This document shows, in pieces, positions 1 through 8,711 of a stretch of DNA of 43,242 bases (positions are counted from its first letter, which is position 1; every line of letters begins with the position of its first letter). Under the pieces are notes generated by a model. The model was not told the origin of the DNA and made no database searches. It saw nothing but the letters and a program-made list of their open reading frames with translations. The translations under genes were made by a program, and so were the position numbers. This DNA is from Chloroflexota bacterium (GTDB lineage Bacteria; Chloroflexota; Anaerolineae; Anaerolineales; Anaerolineaceae), in contig JAEKNU010000033.1 in NCBI GenBank assembly GCA_016838895.1, positions 1 to 43,242 on the forward strand, in the 5' to 3' direction.

Positions 1-326
1 CCAAATATGTTTGTTATAAAAAGTAAAATCCAAATAGCCAAGAGGATGATAGGGATCAACCACCAACCGATTTTGAATATCTTGTCTTTTACTGCCGGTT
101 CCTGATTCCTTGGCAGAAATAAGGCAATTTCGGCTGCCATCTTTTCTGCTGATGGCAGTGCTGGCATTGGCATCTCATGCAATTCGGCTGACAAAGCCAA
201 TATGCTCTGATAGGCTTCATTACAGGATGGGCACACTTGCAAATGACGTTCAACTTTTTGAGCCTGACTCTTGTTGAGTTCACCATCATGGTAGGCGTTC
301 AGATAATTAAGCATATGTTCAGACAT
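1..326 (-). CDS. Anti-sigma factor, zinc-finger type (partial, runs off left edge)
   Basis: Reading leftwards from an ATG at 326, 108 codons are visible before the window ends. The N-terminal part (about residues 1-45) has the zf-HC2 / anti-sigma pattern: a short helix with HDGEL followed by HLQVCPSC (H-x3-C-x2-C), which in this family binds zinc and holds the cognate sigma factor. A hydrophobic segment near residues 85-108 (WWLIPIILLAIWILLF) looks like a single membrane helix, so the protein is probably a membrane-anchored anti-sigma factor with its sensor part outside the window. The start overlaps the end of the sigma gene by 8 bases (ATGTCTGA), and a GGAGG lies inside the last sigma codons, so translation is probably coupled. 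No ABC or enzyme alternative fits; the unseen C-terminus keeps the signal unknown. Confidence 0.85.
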   Translation of the reverse strand, partial: MSEHMLNYLNAYHDGELNKSQAQKVERHLQVCPSCNEAYQSILALSAELHEMPMPALPSAEKMAAEIALFLPRNQEPAVKDKIFKIGWWLIPIILLAIWILLFITNIF

Positions 327-897
327 AAATTGCCTCCACAGAAGGTCGAAGTTGATCTTCCAGTTTTTTTCGTAGAATTTTTCGTGCATAATTCAAACGT
401 GACATGACTGTACCTAATGGAATATCAAGCATATCTGCAATCTCCTGATAGGAAAGTTCTTCATATTCGCGCAGGATCAATACGGTGCGGCTGGCTTCCG
501 GCAGGGAAAGGATCGCCTGACGAATGGATTCAGCACGCTCATTATTTATGACTGTCGTTTCTGGTCCTACTGCATGATCCACCAGATTCATTGTCTCGGT
601 TGATTGTGCGAGGATGCGTTTTTCTTTGCGCAGCATATCGATAGCGGTGTTGATTGCGATTCGAATGAGCCAATTGCGGAAGGCTGTCTTGGGCTGATAA
701 TTGGGTAATTTCAACCAGGCCTGGATAAAGGCTTTTTGAGTGGCGTCCTCGGCGAGATGTTGATCCCCATACATGCGATATAGAATTTGCATTATTGGGT
801 TGACATGCAAACAGACTAACTCGCTAAAGGCATTGCGATCGCCATTTTTTGCACTATCTATGAGGGCTGATTCGTTTTCACGTAATGCGTCAATCAA
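319..897 (-). CDS. ECF-type RNA polymerase sigma factor (RpoE-like)
   Basis: This 192-residue protein has the two domains of an extracytoplasmic-function sigma factor. Region 2 (about residues 25-95) includes the AEDATQKAFIQAW and FRNWLIRIAINTAIDMLR stretches, which bind the -10 element and core polymerase. Region 4 (about 125-180) includes LPEASRTVLILREYEELSYQEIADML and a GTVMSRLNYARK recognition helix for the -35 element. Length is normal for the family. The start is a TTG at 897 preceded by AAGGA about 8 bases away; no ATG lies in frame upstream. It is followed with an 8-base overlap by a zinc-finger anti-sigma gene, the usual partner arrangement, so its activity is probably set by release from that membrane protein. 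The inducing signal and regulon cannot be read here. Confidence 0.93.
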   Translation of the reverse strand: MIDALRENESALIDSAKNGDRNAFSELVCLHVNPIMQILYRMYGDQHLAEDATQKAFIQAWLKLPNYQPKTAFRNWLIRIAINTAIDMLRKEKRILAQSTETMNLVDHAVGPETTVINNERAESIRQAILSLPEASRTVLILREYEELSYQEIADMLDIPLGTVMSRLNYARKILRKKLEDQLRPSVEAIYV

Positions 898-1085
898 TGC
901 GGTGTTCCTTTCCGTTCATATTTTGATCTTTCTACTATATTAACGGAGATGTATTCCATTTTATTCGAAAAGAAAGATATGAATTTGAGTTTCCCCCAGA
1001 TAATGCGCGATTAATCGATGTTTCGTTGTATAGCGGGTGTTCACAGAGGTTTTCATCAGTGAAAATCCATGTGATAAACTCTTGC

Positions 1086-1550
1086 TCATGGATTCGTTTG
1101 TTGCTGTAATGTATGAATAGATTGTATTGGAACTAACTCGCCGACCACGAGGTGGATGGAAGGATAGTTTTTAAATATTGTGTGCATAAAATGACTAAGG
1201 ATTTTTTTATGTTGGGTTGATAAAGTAATTTGTTCGTTTGGAAGGGTCGCCAATAGTTTATGATCTGATTCATCATTTTCCCACACTTCCAGATAGCCAA
1301 TGGGTTGGCATTCAATAATCTCTGCTACAGTTAAGGGTTTGCCTGTAATAATGAAGCAATCCAGACAATCACCATCGGCACTGTTAGTATGCGGAACAAA
1401 CCCATACGCCCAGGGATGAACGGCAGACAAGATGTCTGCGTGTTGGATTTCCAACGTTTTTTCATCTACACTGAAACGTATCGGTGAACCTGCAACGGCT
1501 TGAACGAAAACCTGGATCAATGTAGTCTTTGCAGTATCGTTCGTATTCAT
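1086..1550 (-). CDS. Divergent inorganic pyrophosphatase-like protein (family I)
   Basis: The 154-residue protein aligns by eye with soluble family I inorganic pyrophosphatases, which hydrolyse PPi to phosphate using bound Mg2+. The YGFVPHT segment, the acidic DGDCLD signature (positions of the three metal-binding aspartates) and a later DESDHK stretch (matching the D-x4-D-x-K set) are all present. However, the early active-site pieces look changed: the usual K-Y-E after the Gly-Ser is Arg-Phe-Ser, the usual Asp-Arg is replaced by His-Ala, and the late Tyr-Lys is Phe-Lys. Activity may therefore be altered or lost. It is shorter than the roughly 175-residue E. coli enzyme. The gene starts inside the stop of the upstream DUF3052-like gene (ATGA overlap), so the two are probably co-translated. 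A DUF3052-linked accessory role is an alternative. Confidence 0.72.
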   Translation of the reverse strand: MNTNDTAKTTLIQVFVQAVAGSPIRFSVDEKTLEIQHADILSAVHPWAYGFVPHTNSADGDCLDCFIITGKPLTVAEIIECQPIGYLEVWENDESDHKLLATLPNEQITLSTQHKKILSHFMHTIFKNYPSIHLVVGELVPIQSIHTLQQQTNP

Positions 1551-1789
1551 TTGCTTCCTTTACCAAATACTGATCGGCGAAAACACAATGCAGACCAATC
1601 TTCACCCATGGCGATCTGGCTGCTGTCATTGTATGAGCTTTTCTTGGGGTACGTAAACCAAACCTGTTCGTCAGCAGACCACTTATGTTTAATCAACTCG
1701 GTTACATCAGTTACTTGTTCAGGTGTGTTGACAAATGCCAGAAGAAATTCGATTTTTTTCCAATTGAGTTTTTGTAATAAATATTGCAT
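1547..1789 (-). CDS. Short DUF3052-like protein
   Basis: The protein is about 80 residues from the ATG at 1789, chosen because GGAG sits 7 bases before it; an in-frame ATG seven codons upstream lacks such a site. The centre and end match the DUF3052 family pattern as I know it: FLLAFV, then a W-F-x-Y-PKKSS stretch, then EDWSALCFRR. Typical members are about 130-150 residues, with a glycine-rich nucleotide-fold-like start and a segment of roughly 25 residues between PKKSS and the DWSAL motif. Both are shortened or missing here, so this is a compact or degraded member. DUF3052 has no firmly known activity. The stop overlaps the next gene's start as ATGA, so it is coupled to the pyrophosphatase-like gene. 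Confidence 0.6.
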   Translation of the reverse strand: MQYLLQKLNWKKIEFLLAFVNTPEQVTDVTELIKHKWSADEQVWFTYPKKSSYNDSSQIAMGEDWSALCFRRSVFGKGSK

Positions 1790-1908
1790 GTGAATTCTCC
1801 ATACGGCCATTGATTATTATTCTAAGAGCAATAATATTGTAGCCTTGATGAGGAAGGATAATCAATTATTCTTCTAGTAGCTAGCTGTCTGGTGTTTCTC
1901 TGATGCAC

Positions 1909-1938
1909 AATTAACCTGCCTGGAAAGGCAGGTTAATT
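1909..1938. terminator. Perfect hairpin, probable transcription terminator or processing site
   Basis: A 13-bp perfect inverted repeat (AATTAACCTGCCT and its complement) closes a four-base loop (GGAA on the plus strand). It lies 29 bases beyond the end of the broken binding-protein gene, which reads leftwards. There is no long T run on either side, so termination is likely but not certain. Confidence 0.55.
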
Positions 1939-1967
1939 AGAATATATACAACATATTTTGTCTGGAA

Positions 1968-2906
1968 TCAGGGAATGTTCCATTTGCTGTGATAAAGTGG
2001 AATAATGACTGCTTCTGATTCACATAGAATCCGTTCGGCCTGTATGTACAATTCCTGACGTTCTGCAGGGGATTGATTTTCAGCTGCCTGATCAACCAAT
2101 TGATCATATTCTGGATTTGAAAAATGTGCATAATTATATTGGGAATCTGAATAATACAATTCACGCAGGAAATTATCAGGATCGTTTAAATCAGCTGCCC
2201 AGGACATTCGCACAATTTCTGGTGGATTAGATACAATGCGATCTTGATATGTACCCCAATCAACAACTTCAGATGTAACAGTTACACCTAAATATTCTTT
2301 CCACATGTCGATCATGGCATCCGTGATTCTTACATGGAAACCAGGTGCTGCATCTCCACCTATGTTAATCAAGATGGTTACATCCGGAAATTTTGTTGGG
2401 TCAGTGTATCCTGCCTCTGCTAAATATGCTTTGGCCTGATCCGGATCAAAAGGAATCCCGACGGTATTATATAAATCTCTACCTAATGTTTCCGGAGGGG
2501 TTAACGAAGTTGCAGCTCTGGGGTCGATTGCTCCAAATTTTGAGGCAATTTCTACCAATGCTTCACGGTCAATTGCGGCAGCAAAGGCCTGACGGACAAG
2601 CACGCTATTAAATGGGGGTTTCTCTTGATTAAAAATATACATGGCGGTGCCGGGTCTGGCTGAATTTTCCATCGGCAGCCAGGGAATTTGGTCATCCAGT
2701 GTATCCAATGGGAGCACAAGATCACCAGGTAAGGGTGTAGGACTTGGAATGACAGTTGGAATCTGTGTCGGTTCAATGGTTTTTGTAGCGGGAATTTCAG
2801 TTGGAGGATTTAAAGTAGGTCCAGCGACAGCATTTGTTGGGGAACAGCTGCTTAACATATTCAAAGAAATGACAACAATCAATAACCATACTATATTTTA
2901 CTTCAT
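1968..2906 (-). pseudogene. Decayed oligopeptide/dipeptide ABC transporter binding lipoprotein (SBP family 5)
   Basis: From an ATG at 2906 with a purine-rich GAGAG site, the frame reads Met-Lys-stop, then continues open for 310 codons as a lipoprotein signal (NIVWLLIVVISLNMLSSCS, lipobox L-S-S-C), a Pro/Thr linker, and the C-terminal half of an SBP_bac_5 protein. The recognisable part runs from FNQEKPPFNSVLVRQAFAAAIDRE through DPDQAKAYLAEAGY to SYAD-like WAADLNDPDNF and ends at IIPLYHSKW. Intact members are about 500-600 residues; the first roughly 250-300 residues of the mature domain are absent and the linker joins straight onto the second half. The early TAA (2898-2900) and the internal deletion point to a pseudogene. 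Rescue by a downstream TTG is possible but would cut the signal peptide. No permease genes are nearby. Confidence 0.75.
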
Positions 2907-3163
2907 TTTTCTCTCTCATAAATTATAGGATTGTTTCAATAGATTTAGTTTTCACTTTATTTAATACCTGATATTTGGATGAGAGTAAATATACTTCATG
3001 TAAAAAAGATAAGGAATTATAAATTTATAAATTGTTCTTTTGCAGTACACTGGCAAAATATATTGTAGTTTCATGCAACAAAGTCCTCGATTTATACACT
3101 ATTTTTCTCATGTTTATGCCATAATAATATGAATTGATTCCCACAGTAATGGAAAGGTAAAAA

Positions 3164-5725
3164 ATGAAGAAGAGAGACCAGAAAATATTTTTGCTGATGG
3201 TTTTTGCTGTGTTGTTCCTTTTCACAGGTTGTAATCCGCAACCAGTACAGGAGGAAAACTCAACAGAAACCAGTGTGCCTGCAGCCACAGTAACGCCAAC
3301 AGTGATTGCAGGAGAGTTAGCCCCACCCGAAATTCAGGGTGAAGTGGTATATATCCCATTTCCGGTTGAAATTAAAATGGATGGTGAATTAGAGGATTGG
3401 AAAAATGTACCAGTGATAGAGGTTGTTGATGAAAACGCCATTGATCCTGCAGAGAACGGCTCATTTTCCTATTCGGTTGCAGCTGATATGGAAACCTTCT
3501 ATATCACCATGCAGATGCCGGATCAAAACATCATCGCCGGGCAACATGGCGCTGATTTCTGGAATGAGGACTCGTTTGAGTTTTTCATTAATGCTTCCGG
3601 TGATCTGGATGCCAAGACGTATACGGATGGCGTATTCCAAATCAATCTTAATGGGGCAGATATCGGCAATACTGATCCGCAAGCGTTGACGATTACCGGT
3701 GTCTTCTGCACAGGTATTGAAGTGGAAGGGTTTGTGTTCAAAACGGATGAAGGCTGGGGCATTGAAGTCTCTGTGCCATTGGATCAAATTATTGAACCCG
3801 CACATGGCGCTGAAATTGGTTTTCAGGCACAGATCAATGGTGCGACCACAAAGGATCGGGATGTGAAAATCACCTGGTCAAAGGCAGACACATCCGATGA
3901 GTCATGGAAAAAGCCGTATCTATTTGGGACGGGTATGTTTGTTGAAGCAGGCAACAGTGATATTCCTGAAGCAAGTAAACGGGCTGTGATCAGTGCTCCT
4001 GTACCAACGCCCAAGCCGGTTATCATTCCCGAGCTGATCAGTGTCAACCAGAGTGGATACTTTGTTGACAGTGAAAAAATAGCCATACTGGCTTCTGATG
4101 ATACCGAATCGGTAGCGTGGGACTTGCTGGATGCGAATGGGGATGTTGTACTGGATGGTTTGACAACAATCAAAGGGGATGATGTAAATTCAGGAGAGCA
4201 CTTGCACAGTATTGATTTCTCAGCCTACAACACGCCAGGGATGGATTATATGCTGCTTAGTGCTGACCTGGAAAGCGTCTCATTTGATATCTCCGATGAA
4301 CTATACAGCCAGTTGAGATATGATGCGCTGGCGTATTTCTATCATAATCGCAGCGGCACTGAGATTGAAAGTGATTTTGTCGGCGAAGAATGGGCCCGTG
4401 CTGCCGGGCATATCTCCGATGATGATATTACCTGCTACAAAGGCACCGATCTGGATGGTGTGGAATGGCCAGGTTGCGAGTATACATTGGATGTATCGGG
4501 TGGCTGGTATGATGCCGGCGATTTTGGTAAATATGTGGTCAATGGTGGTATTTCTGTTTGGACATTGATGGACTTATATGAGCGCTTCCCACAAGCTTAC
4601 CCTGATGGATCTTTGAGGATTCCGGAAAGCGAAAACGGTGTAGCGGATATTCTGGATGAAGCCCGTTGGGAAATGGAATTCCTGTTGAGCATGCAGGTAC
4701 CGGAAGGAGAGGATCTGGCTGGCATGGTGCATCACAAAATCCATGATCTGGATTGGGCACCACTGCCAATGATCCCCCCATTGCGTGTAGATAACGATAA
4801 AGAGCATCAGTATGTTGGGGCGGGGCGCTATCTGTACGCACCTTCTACGGCAGCTACATTGAACCTGGCTGCAACCGGTGCGCAATGTGCCCGTATATGG
4901 GCGGATATTGATGAAGAATTTGCTGATCGCTGTCTGACTGCTGCAGAAACAGCCTGGCAGGCTGCGCTGGATAATCCGGCTATCTATGCCGGAAATAATC
5001 CGGGTGATGGCGGTGGTAATTATGACGATGATGATGTCAGCGATGAATTCTATTGGGCAGCGGCTGAATTATATATCACGTCTGGTGATGAAGCCTATGC
5101 GCCATATTTGACAGATTTGAGTTTTTTGAAAGAGAATGAGCAATTCGACTGGGGAATCACTGCACCATTAGGAGCGATCTCCATGGCAGTTAACAATGCG
5201 ACATTTTCAGGAACTGATTCTAATGCAGTAATCATCGCACATGCGGACAAATTGATCGGCGTGCAAAAGGATGATGGTTATGCTGTTTTAATTGACGGCC
5301 CATATCCATGGGGATCCAACGGATTGATACTCAATAACATGATGCAGGTTAGCATTGCCTATGACCTGACCGGTGAAGATAAATATCTTAATGCTTTGCA
5401 TTTGAGCATGGATTATCTGTTGGGTCGTAATGCATTAAACTGTAGTTTCATCACAGGGTATGGCGAATATCCGTCGGAACATCCGCATCATCGTTTCTGG
5501 GCGTATGACTCTGCCAACGGTTATCCACCAGCCCCGGCGGGTGCTGTTATTGGCGGACCCAATTTTGAACCGGTAGATGAAGCTGCAGTAGATGCAGGTT
5601 TGCTGGATGAAGCACCGGCCAAACGCTATATTGATAATGTGGAATCCGCGTCAACAAATGAGGTCGCAATTAATTGGAATGCGCCCTTGGTGTGGATTGC
5701 AACATACCTGGATACGATACGTTAA
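3164..5725 (+). CDS. GH9 endoglucanase lipoprotein with CBM9-like and CelD N-terminal domains
   Basis: An 853-residue modular cellulase. Residues 1-23 form a lipoprotein signal with lipobox FTGC (Cys23), followed by a Thr/Pro linker. About 58-260 resembles a carbohydrate-binding family 9 / DOMON-like domain (IKMDGELEDWKNVPVI). About 288-375 is the immunoglobulin-like CelD_N domain (ISVNQSGYF). From about 383 onward is the GH9 (alpha/alpha)6 barrel, with the DAGDFGKY motif (Asp450 and Asp453, expected to activate the attacking water) and the C-terminal NEVAINWNAPLVW motif (Glu833, expected general acid). GH9 enzymes hydrolyse beta-1,4-glucan with inversion. The lipobox suggests it stays attached to the outer face of the membrane. 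It stands alone, between a binding-protein remnant on the opposite strand and a terminator. The ATG is preceded by GGAAAGG. Specificity between cellulose and xyloglucan is not readable. Confidence 0.95.
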   Translation: MKKRDQKIFLLMVFAVLFLFTGCNPQPVQEENSTETSVPAATVTPTVIAGELAPPEIQGEVVYIPFPVEIKMDGELEDWKNVPVIEVVDENAIDPAENGSFSYSVAADMETFYITMQMPDQNIIAGQHGADFWNEDSFEFFINASGDLDAKTYTDGVFQINLNGADIGNTDPQALTITGVFCTGIEVEGFVFKTDEGWGIEVSVPLDQIIEPAHGAEIGFQAQINGATTKDRDVKITWSKADTSDESWKKPYLFGTGMFVEAGNSDIPEASKRAVISAPVPTPKPVIIPELISVNQSGYFVDSEKIAILASDDTESVAWDLLDANGDVVLDGLTTIKGDDVNSGEHLHSIDFSAYNTPGMDYMLLSADLESVSFDISDELYSQLRYDALAYFYHNRSGTEIESDFVGEEWARAAGHISDDDITCYKGTDLDGVEWPGCEYTLDVSGGWYDAGDFGKYVVNGGISVWTLMDLYERFPQAYPDGSLRIPESENGVADILDEARWEMEFLLSMQVPEGEDLAGMVHHKIHDLDWAPLPMIPPLRVDNDKEHQYVGAGRYLYAPSTAATLNLAATGAQCARIWADIDEEFADRCLTAAETAWQAALDNPAIYAGNNPGDGGGNYDDDDVSDEFYWAAAELYITSGDEAYAPYLTDLSFLKENEQFDWGITAPLGAISMAVNNATFSGTDSNAVIIAHADKLIGVQKDDGYAVLIDGPYPWGSNGLILNNMMQVSIAYDLTGEDKYLNALHLSMDYLLGRNALNCSFITGYGEYPSEHPHHRFWAYDSANGYPPAPAGAVIGGPNFEPVDEAAVDAGLLDEAPAKRYIDNVESASTNEVAINWNAPLVWIATYLDTIR

Positions 5726-5744
5726 TCAAAATATTCCAATATTA

Positions 5745-5777
5745 AATCCCAAAGGGTTTTTAATACTCTTTGGGATT
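5745..5777 (+). terminator. Intrinsic terminator after GH9 gene
   Basis: AATCCCAAAG pairs with CTTTGGGATT across a 13-base loop, 20 bases past the glucanase stop and followed by AGTTTTGAT. It lies between convergent genes and may act on both. Confidence 0.75.
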
Positions 5778-5792
5778 AGTTTTGATGATTGT

Positions 5793-7061
5793 TTAGCTGA
5801 GCCCAATTACGGGTATTTTTTCTAGTTGTTTTTTTGAAATATTACCGGCTATGGCAGCTAAAACGGCCGCGATAGCAAAAAGTGAAATATTTAGAATGAA
5901 AGGCCAGCTTTTGTCAATTTCAGAAAGTTGCCCTGCGATCCAGCCAAAAGGTGCGGTGAGGGTAATGATACCCACATATAAAATGGATTGAATACGGGCA
6001 CGTTCTTTTGGATTAATGGTGTTTACAACCATCTGATCCAGCAGGGGCGTTACTGTAGCAAAGCTGCAAGATTCGACAATTAGGCTAAGTATTACAAGTA
6101 GATAACTTTTTTCAGGGGAAAGGATCAACAGCAATTGACTGAGCACATATCCAATTAAACCAATGATCATTGGATATTTAAAATGCATGCGTTTGATAAC
6201 AGGCATGACAGTAAAGAAGAACAGCAATATGATTGTCGACTTAATTAATGGAAAAAAGGACAGACTTTCTGCTGAAAAGTGCAATTTTTCTGTGACCAGA
6301 ATTGCCCAAAAGCTTCCGTTAATCATGCCAGTAATACTGATCATTACCATAATGGCAGCAGTAACCAAAGTTTGGGGTGTTTTTACAATTTCTGTCAAAA
6401 CGCTTTGATACCCTTTAAGCACAATAAAAATGCTTTCATGCTTTGTTTCATGCATACGGATAATCCCTTGTTGGGTTTCTTCTGTCATGATGTACGTGAT
6501 AATTGCTTTGAGTGAAAACATAAACGCTGCGAAAAGATATAATCCTCTAACTGTTGGTATTAAAGAAAATTTACTTACCAGTAGCCCAGCTAATGGTGCG
6601 AAAAAACCGACAAACTGCACAAATATCTGAATCCAGGTAAACATATCTACAATTTGGCCTGGATCAGCATCTTCAACCAATAGACATGTCCAGGAATTTT
6701 GAGTCACGCGCCAGAAGCTATTGACAACACCCGCAGCCAAAAAATACCAAAAATTTTGGGCAAAAGCGGAGATCAATGCAAAAACACTCCAACCGATGAT
6801 ATCAAAGATCAATGTGGTTTTTCGGCGACCTAATTTATCTGTAATCACCCCGCTGAACAATGCCAGAACAATTTGAAATCCCCAACTGATACTGACAATC
6901 GACCCAATTTGGCTGTCATTTAATCCAATTGCGATCATATAAATAGAGGCAAATGGGGTAAATAAAGTAAACGGAATGCCCCACAATGGTTCAGTATATA
7001 CACAACCACGTGGATTACCGCTGAAGTTTTTTAGTGTTGTAAATAAGGCAGGTGTTTTCAA
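5793..7061 (-). CDS. Major facilitator superfamily transporter, 12 helices
   Basis: A 422-residue integral membrane protein with about twelve hydrophobic segments. The loop after the second helix carries the MFS motif A form DKLGRRKT at about residues 74-81, and a second-half loop is long and charged, the usual central cytoplasmic linker. It is probably a proton-driven exporter or sugar/drug permease; the substrate cannot be assigned. The frame opens at a TTG (7061) because an in-frame TGA lies directly upstream. A short out-of-frame ATG (Met-Ser-Lys-Phe-Asp-stop) overlaps this spot and no strong ribosome site is seen, so the true start is uncertain or a small frameshift has occurred. Its nearest neighbour, the alcohol dehydrogenase gene, is divergently transcribed. 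Confidence 0.85.
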   Translation of the reverse strand: MKTPALFTTLKNFSGNPRGCVYTEPLWGIPFTLFTPFASIYMIAIGLNDSQIGSIVSISWGFQIVLALFSGVITDKLGRRKTTLIFDIIGWSVFALISAFAQNFWYFLAAGVVNSFWRVTQNSWTCLLVEDADPGQIVDMFTWIQIFVQFVGFFAPLAGLLVSKFSLIPTVRGLYLFAAFMFSLKAIITYIMTEETQQGIIRMHETKHESIFIVLKGYQSVLTEIVKTPQTLVTAAIMVMISITGMINGSFWAILVTEKLHFSAESLSFFPLIKSTIILLFFFTVMPVIKRMHFKYPMIIGLIGYVLSQLLLILSPEKSYLLVILSLIVESCSFATVTPLLDQMVVNTINPKERARIQSILYVGIITLTAPFGWIAGQLSEIDKSWPFILNISLFAIAAVLAAIAGNISKKQLEKIPVIGLS

Positions 7062-7361
7062 TCAAATTTACTCATTGCATAGGATGGATGATGTCAGGTA
7101 AAGCTAAGAAAAACGATCTGAGCGTATCATTTTACCCTGCTTTGACCCTGTATACTAGATAGGGATTAGACCGGTATTATCCCTATACAAAGGAATGGGA
7201 TTATACGTTTTTTTGGTTAATACTTGCTCTGTGCATTGATTTTTTATTCAGCTATAGTATGATAAAGAAAACATTATTTTCACAACATTTCCGATGATAA
7301 ATGATATCGCTTGGGTATAAGCGGCAGTAAACGAATCGTATAAAAAAAAGGAAAAATTAAT
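7062..7361. other. Divergent intergenic region with inverted repeat and promoter
   Basis: This 300-bp spacer separates the MFS and alcohol dehydrogenase genes. It holds an inverted repeat (ATAGGGAT at 7159-7166 with ATCCCTAT at 7179-7186) that could be an operator, and a plausible rightward promoter (TTGATT at 7236-7241, 16-bp spacer, TATGAT at 7258-7263). No coding potential was recognised. Confidence 0.5.
7236..7263 (+). promoter_or_regulatory. Candidate sigma-70 promoter for alcohol dehydrogenase
   Basis: TTGATT and TATGAT are separated by 16 bases, about 100 bases before the dehydrogenase ATG. Both hexamers are near consensus (4 of 6 and 5 of 6). Confidence 0.5.
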
Positions 7362-8531
7362 ATGGAAAATTTTGAATTTCAGAATCCTACTAAAATTATT
7401 TTCGGCCGAGGAACTGAAGAGAAGGTCGGTCACGAGGTGGCGAAATACAGTACAAATATCTTGCTGCATTATGGCGGCGGTAGTATTAAAGCATCTGGTC
7501 TATATGAGCGGGTCACGGCATCTCTCAAAGCTGCTGGTGTTGATTGGATTGAACTAGCTGGTGTAAAACCGAATCCTCGGTTGAGCCTGGTTCAGGAAGG
7601 TATTAAATTATGCAAGCAGCACAAGCTTGGTTTAATTCTGGCCGTAGGTGGTGGAAGTGTTATCGATTCGGCAAAAGCGATTGCCATGGGATCGGTTATT
7701 GAAGGTGATGTTTGGGACTTCTATCTTGGAAGAGGCGCACCGGTGGATGCGCTGCCAGTGGCAACCGTACTAACCATTCCGGCCGCGGGGAGTGAGTCCA
7801 GTACAGGTACTGTTATTACCAACGAAGAAGGATGGCTTAAACGAGCAGTTAATTCTGACTTGATTTACCCTCGCTTCTCAATTCTGAATCCTGAATTGGC
7901 ATTTACTTTACCTGCATTTCAGGTAGCTTGCGGGATTGCAGATATCATGTCTCATCTAATGGAACGATACTTCACCAATGTCAGTCATGTTTCATTTACA
8001 GATCATTTACTCGAAGCCACCATGAAAACTATCATTGGTCAGGCACCCTTCGTTTTGAAAACCCCCAATGATTACGACGCCTGGGCTGAAATCATGTGGG
8101 CGGGAACGATTGCACATAACAATTTACTCAATACTGGACGGGTAGGGGATTGGGCTTCGCATGATATTGAGCATGAGATCAGCGGTATTTACGATGTAGC
8201 CCACGGTGCGGGACTGGCTGTAGTCTTTCCTGCCTGGATGAAACATGTCCTGCAGCATGATCTGAACCGGTTTGTGCAATGGGCAGTGCGGGTTTGGAAT
8301 GTGGAAATGGATGTTTACAACCCCGAAGCGGTTGCTTTAATTGGCATCCATAAGCTTGAAGAATTCTTTCATTCCATTGGTCTGGGCACTGAACTGAGCG
8401 ATTTAGGTATCCAGGGTGATCGAATTGATGAAATGGCTAACAAAGCCACGGATGGAGATACCCGAACACTGGGTAATTTTGTAAAGTTGAATGAAAAAGC
8501 TGTCAGGAAAATTCTCCATTTGGCTGAATAA
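7362..8531 (+). CDS. Iron-containing alcohol dehydrogenase (BdhA/YqhD type)
   Basis: The 389-residue protein is a group III, iron-dependent alcohol dehydrogenase. The N-terminal domain begins with NPTKIIFGRGTEEKV and has the nucleotide-binding GGGSVID loop at about residues 96-102. The C-terminal helical domain contains the metal-ligand region: Asp and His in IADIMSHLMERY (about 195-206) and the later histidines in SHDIEHEISGIYDVAHGAGLAVVFPAWM. This overall pattern fits the NADPH-dependent butanol dehydrogenase / aldehyde reductase subgroup, which reduces aldehydes to alcohols as a redox sink in fermentation or for detoxification. Length is typical. The ATG follows an AAGGA site. It is a single-gene unit between its own promoter and a strong terminator. 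Substrate is not certain. Confidence 0.93.
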   Translation: MENFEFQNPTKIIFGRGTEEKVGHEVAKYSTNILLHYGGGSIKASGLYERVTASLKAAGVDWIELAGVKPNPRLSLVQEGIKLCKQHKLGLILAVGGGSVIDSAKAIAMGSVIEGDVWDFYLGRGAPVDALPVATVLTIPAAGSESSTGTVITNEEGWLKRAVNSDLIYPRFSILNPELAFTLPAFQVACGIADIMSHLMERYFTNVSHVSFTDHLLEATMKTIIGQAPFVLKTPNDYDAWAEIMWAGTIAHNNLLNTGRVGDWASHDIEHEISGIYDVAHGAGLAVVFPAWMKHVLQHDLNRFVQWAVRVWNVEMDVYNPEAVALIGIHKLEEFFHSIGLGTELSDLGIQGDRIDEMANKATDGDTRTLGNFVKLNEKAVRKILHLAE

Positions 8532-8580
8532 GTTTCAGGAATCTTACCTACCTTCTTAGTGGAATATTTATGTGTTATTG

Positions 8581-8610
8581 ATCCTAAGGGTTTTAAACCC
8601 TTAGGATTTT
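8581..8610 (+). terminator. Intrinsic terminator after alcohol dehydrogenase
   Basis: A perfect 10-bp stem (ATCCTAAGGG with CCCTTAGGAT) with a TTTTAAA loop ends in a T run, 50 bases past the stop codon. Confidence 0.85.
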
Positions 8611-8711
8611 ATAATCGCAGGTAAGCTTTTCACAGTTTGAGGTGCGTTTCTGTGCTTTTGACTTTATAATTAATCAGTATATCCAAAACACATACCTTCA
8701 TCGGAGCAAAC

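Noticed and set aside
2641..2928. Plus-strand open frame opposite the binding-lipoprotein linker
   Set aside because: It is the antisense of the signal and Pro/Thr linker, gives a Val/Gly-rich product typical of such shadows, and has no ribosome site.
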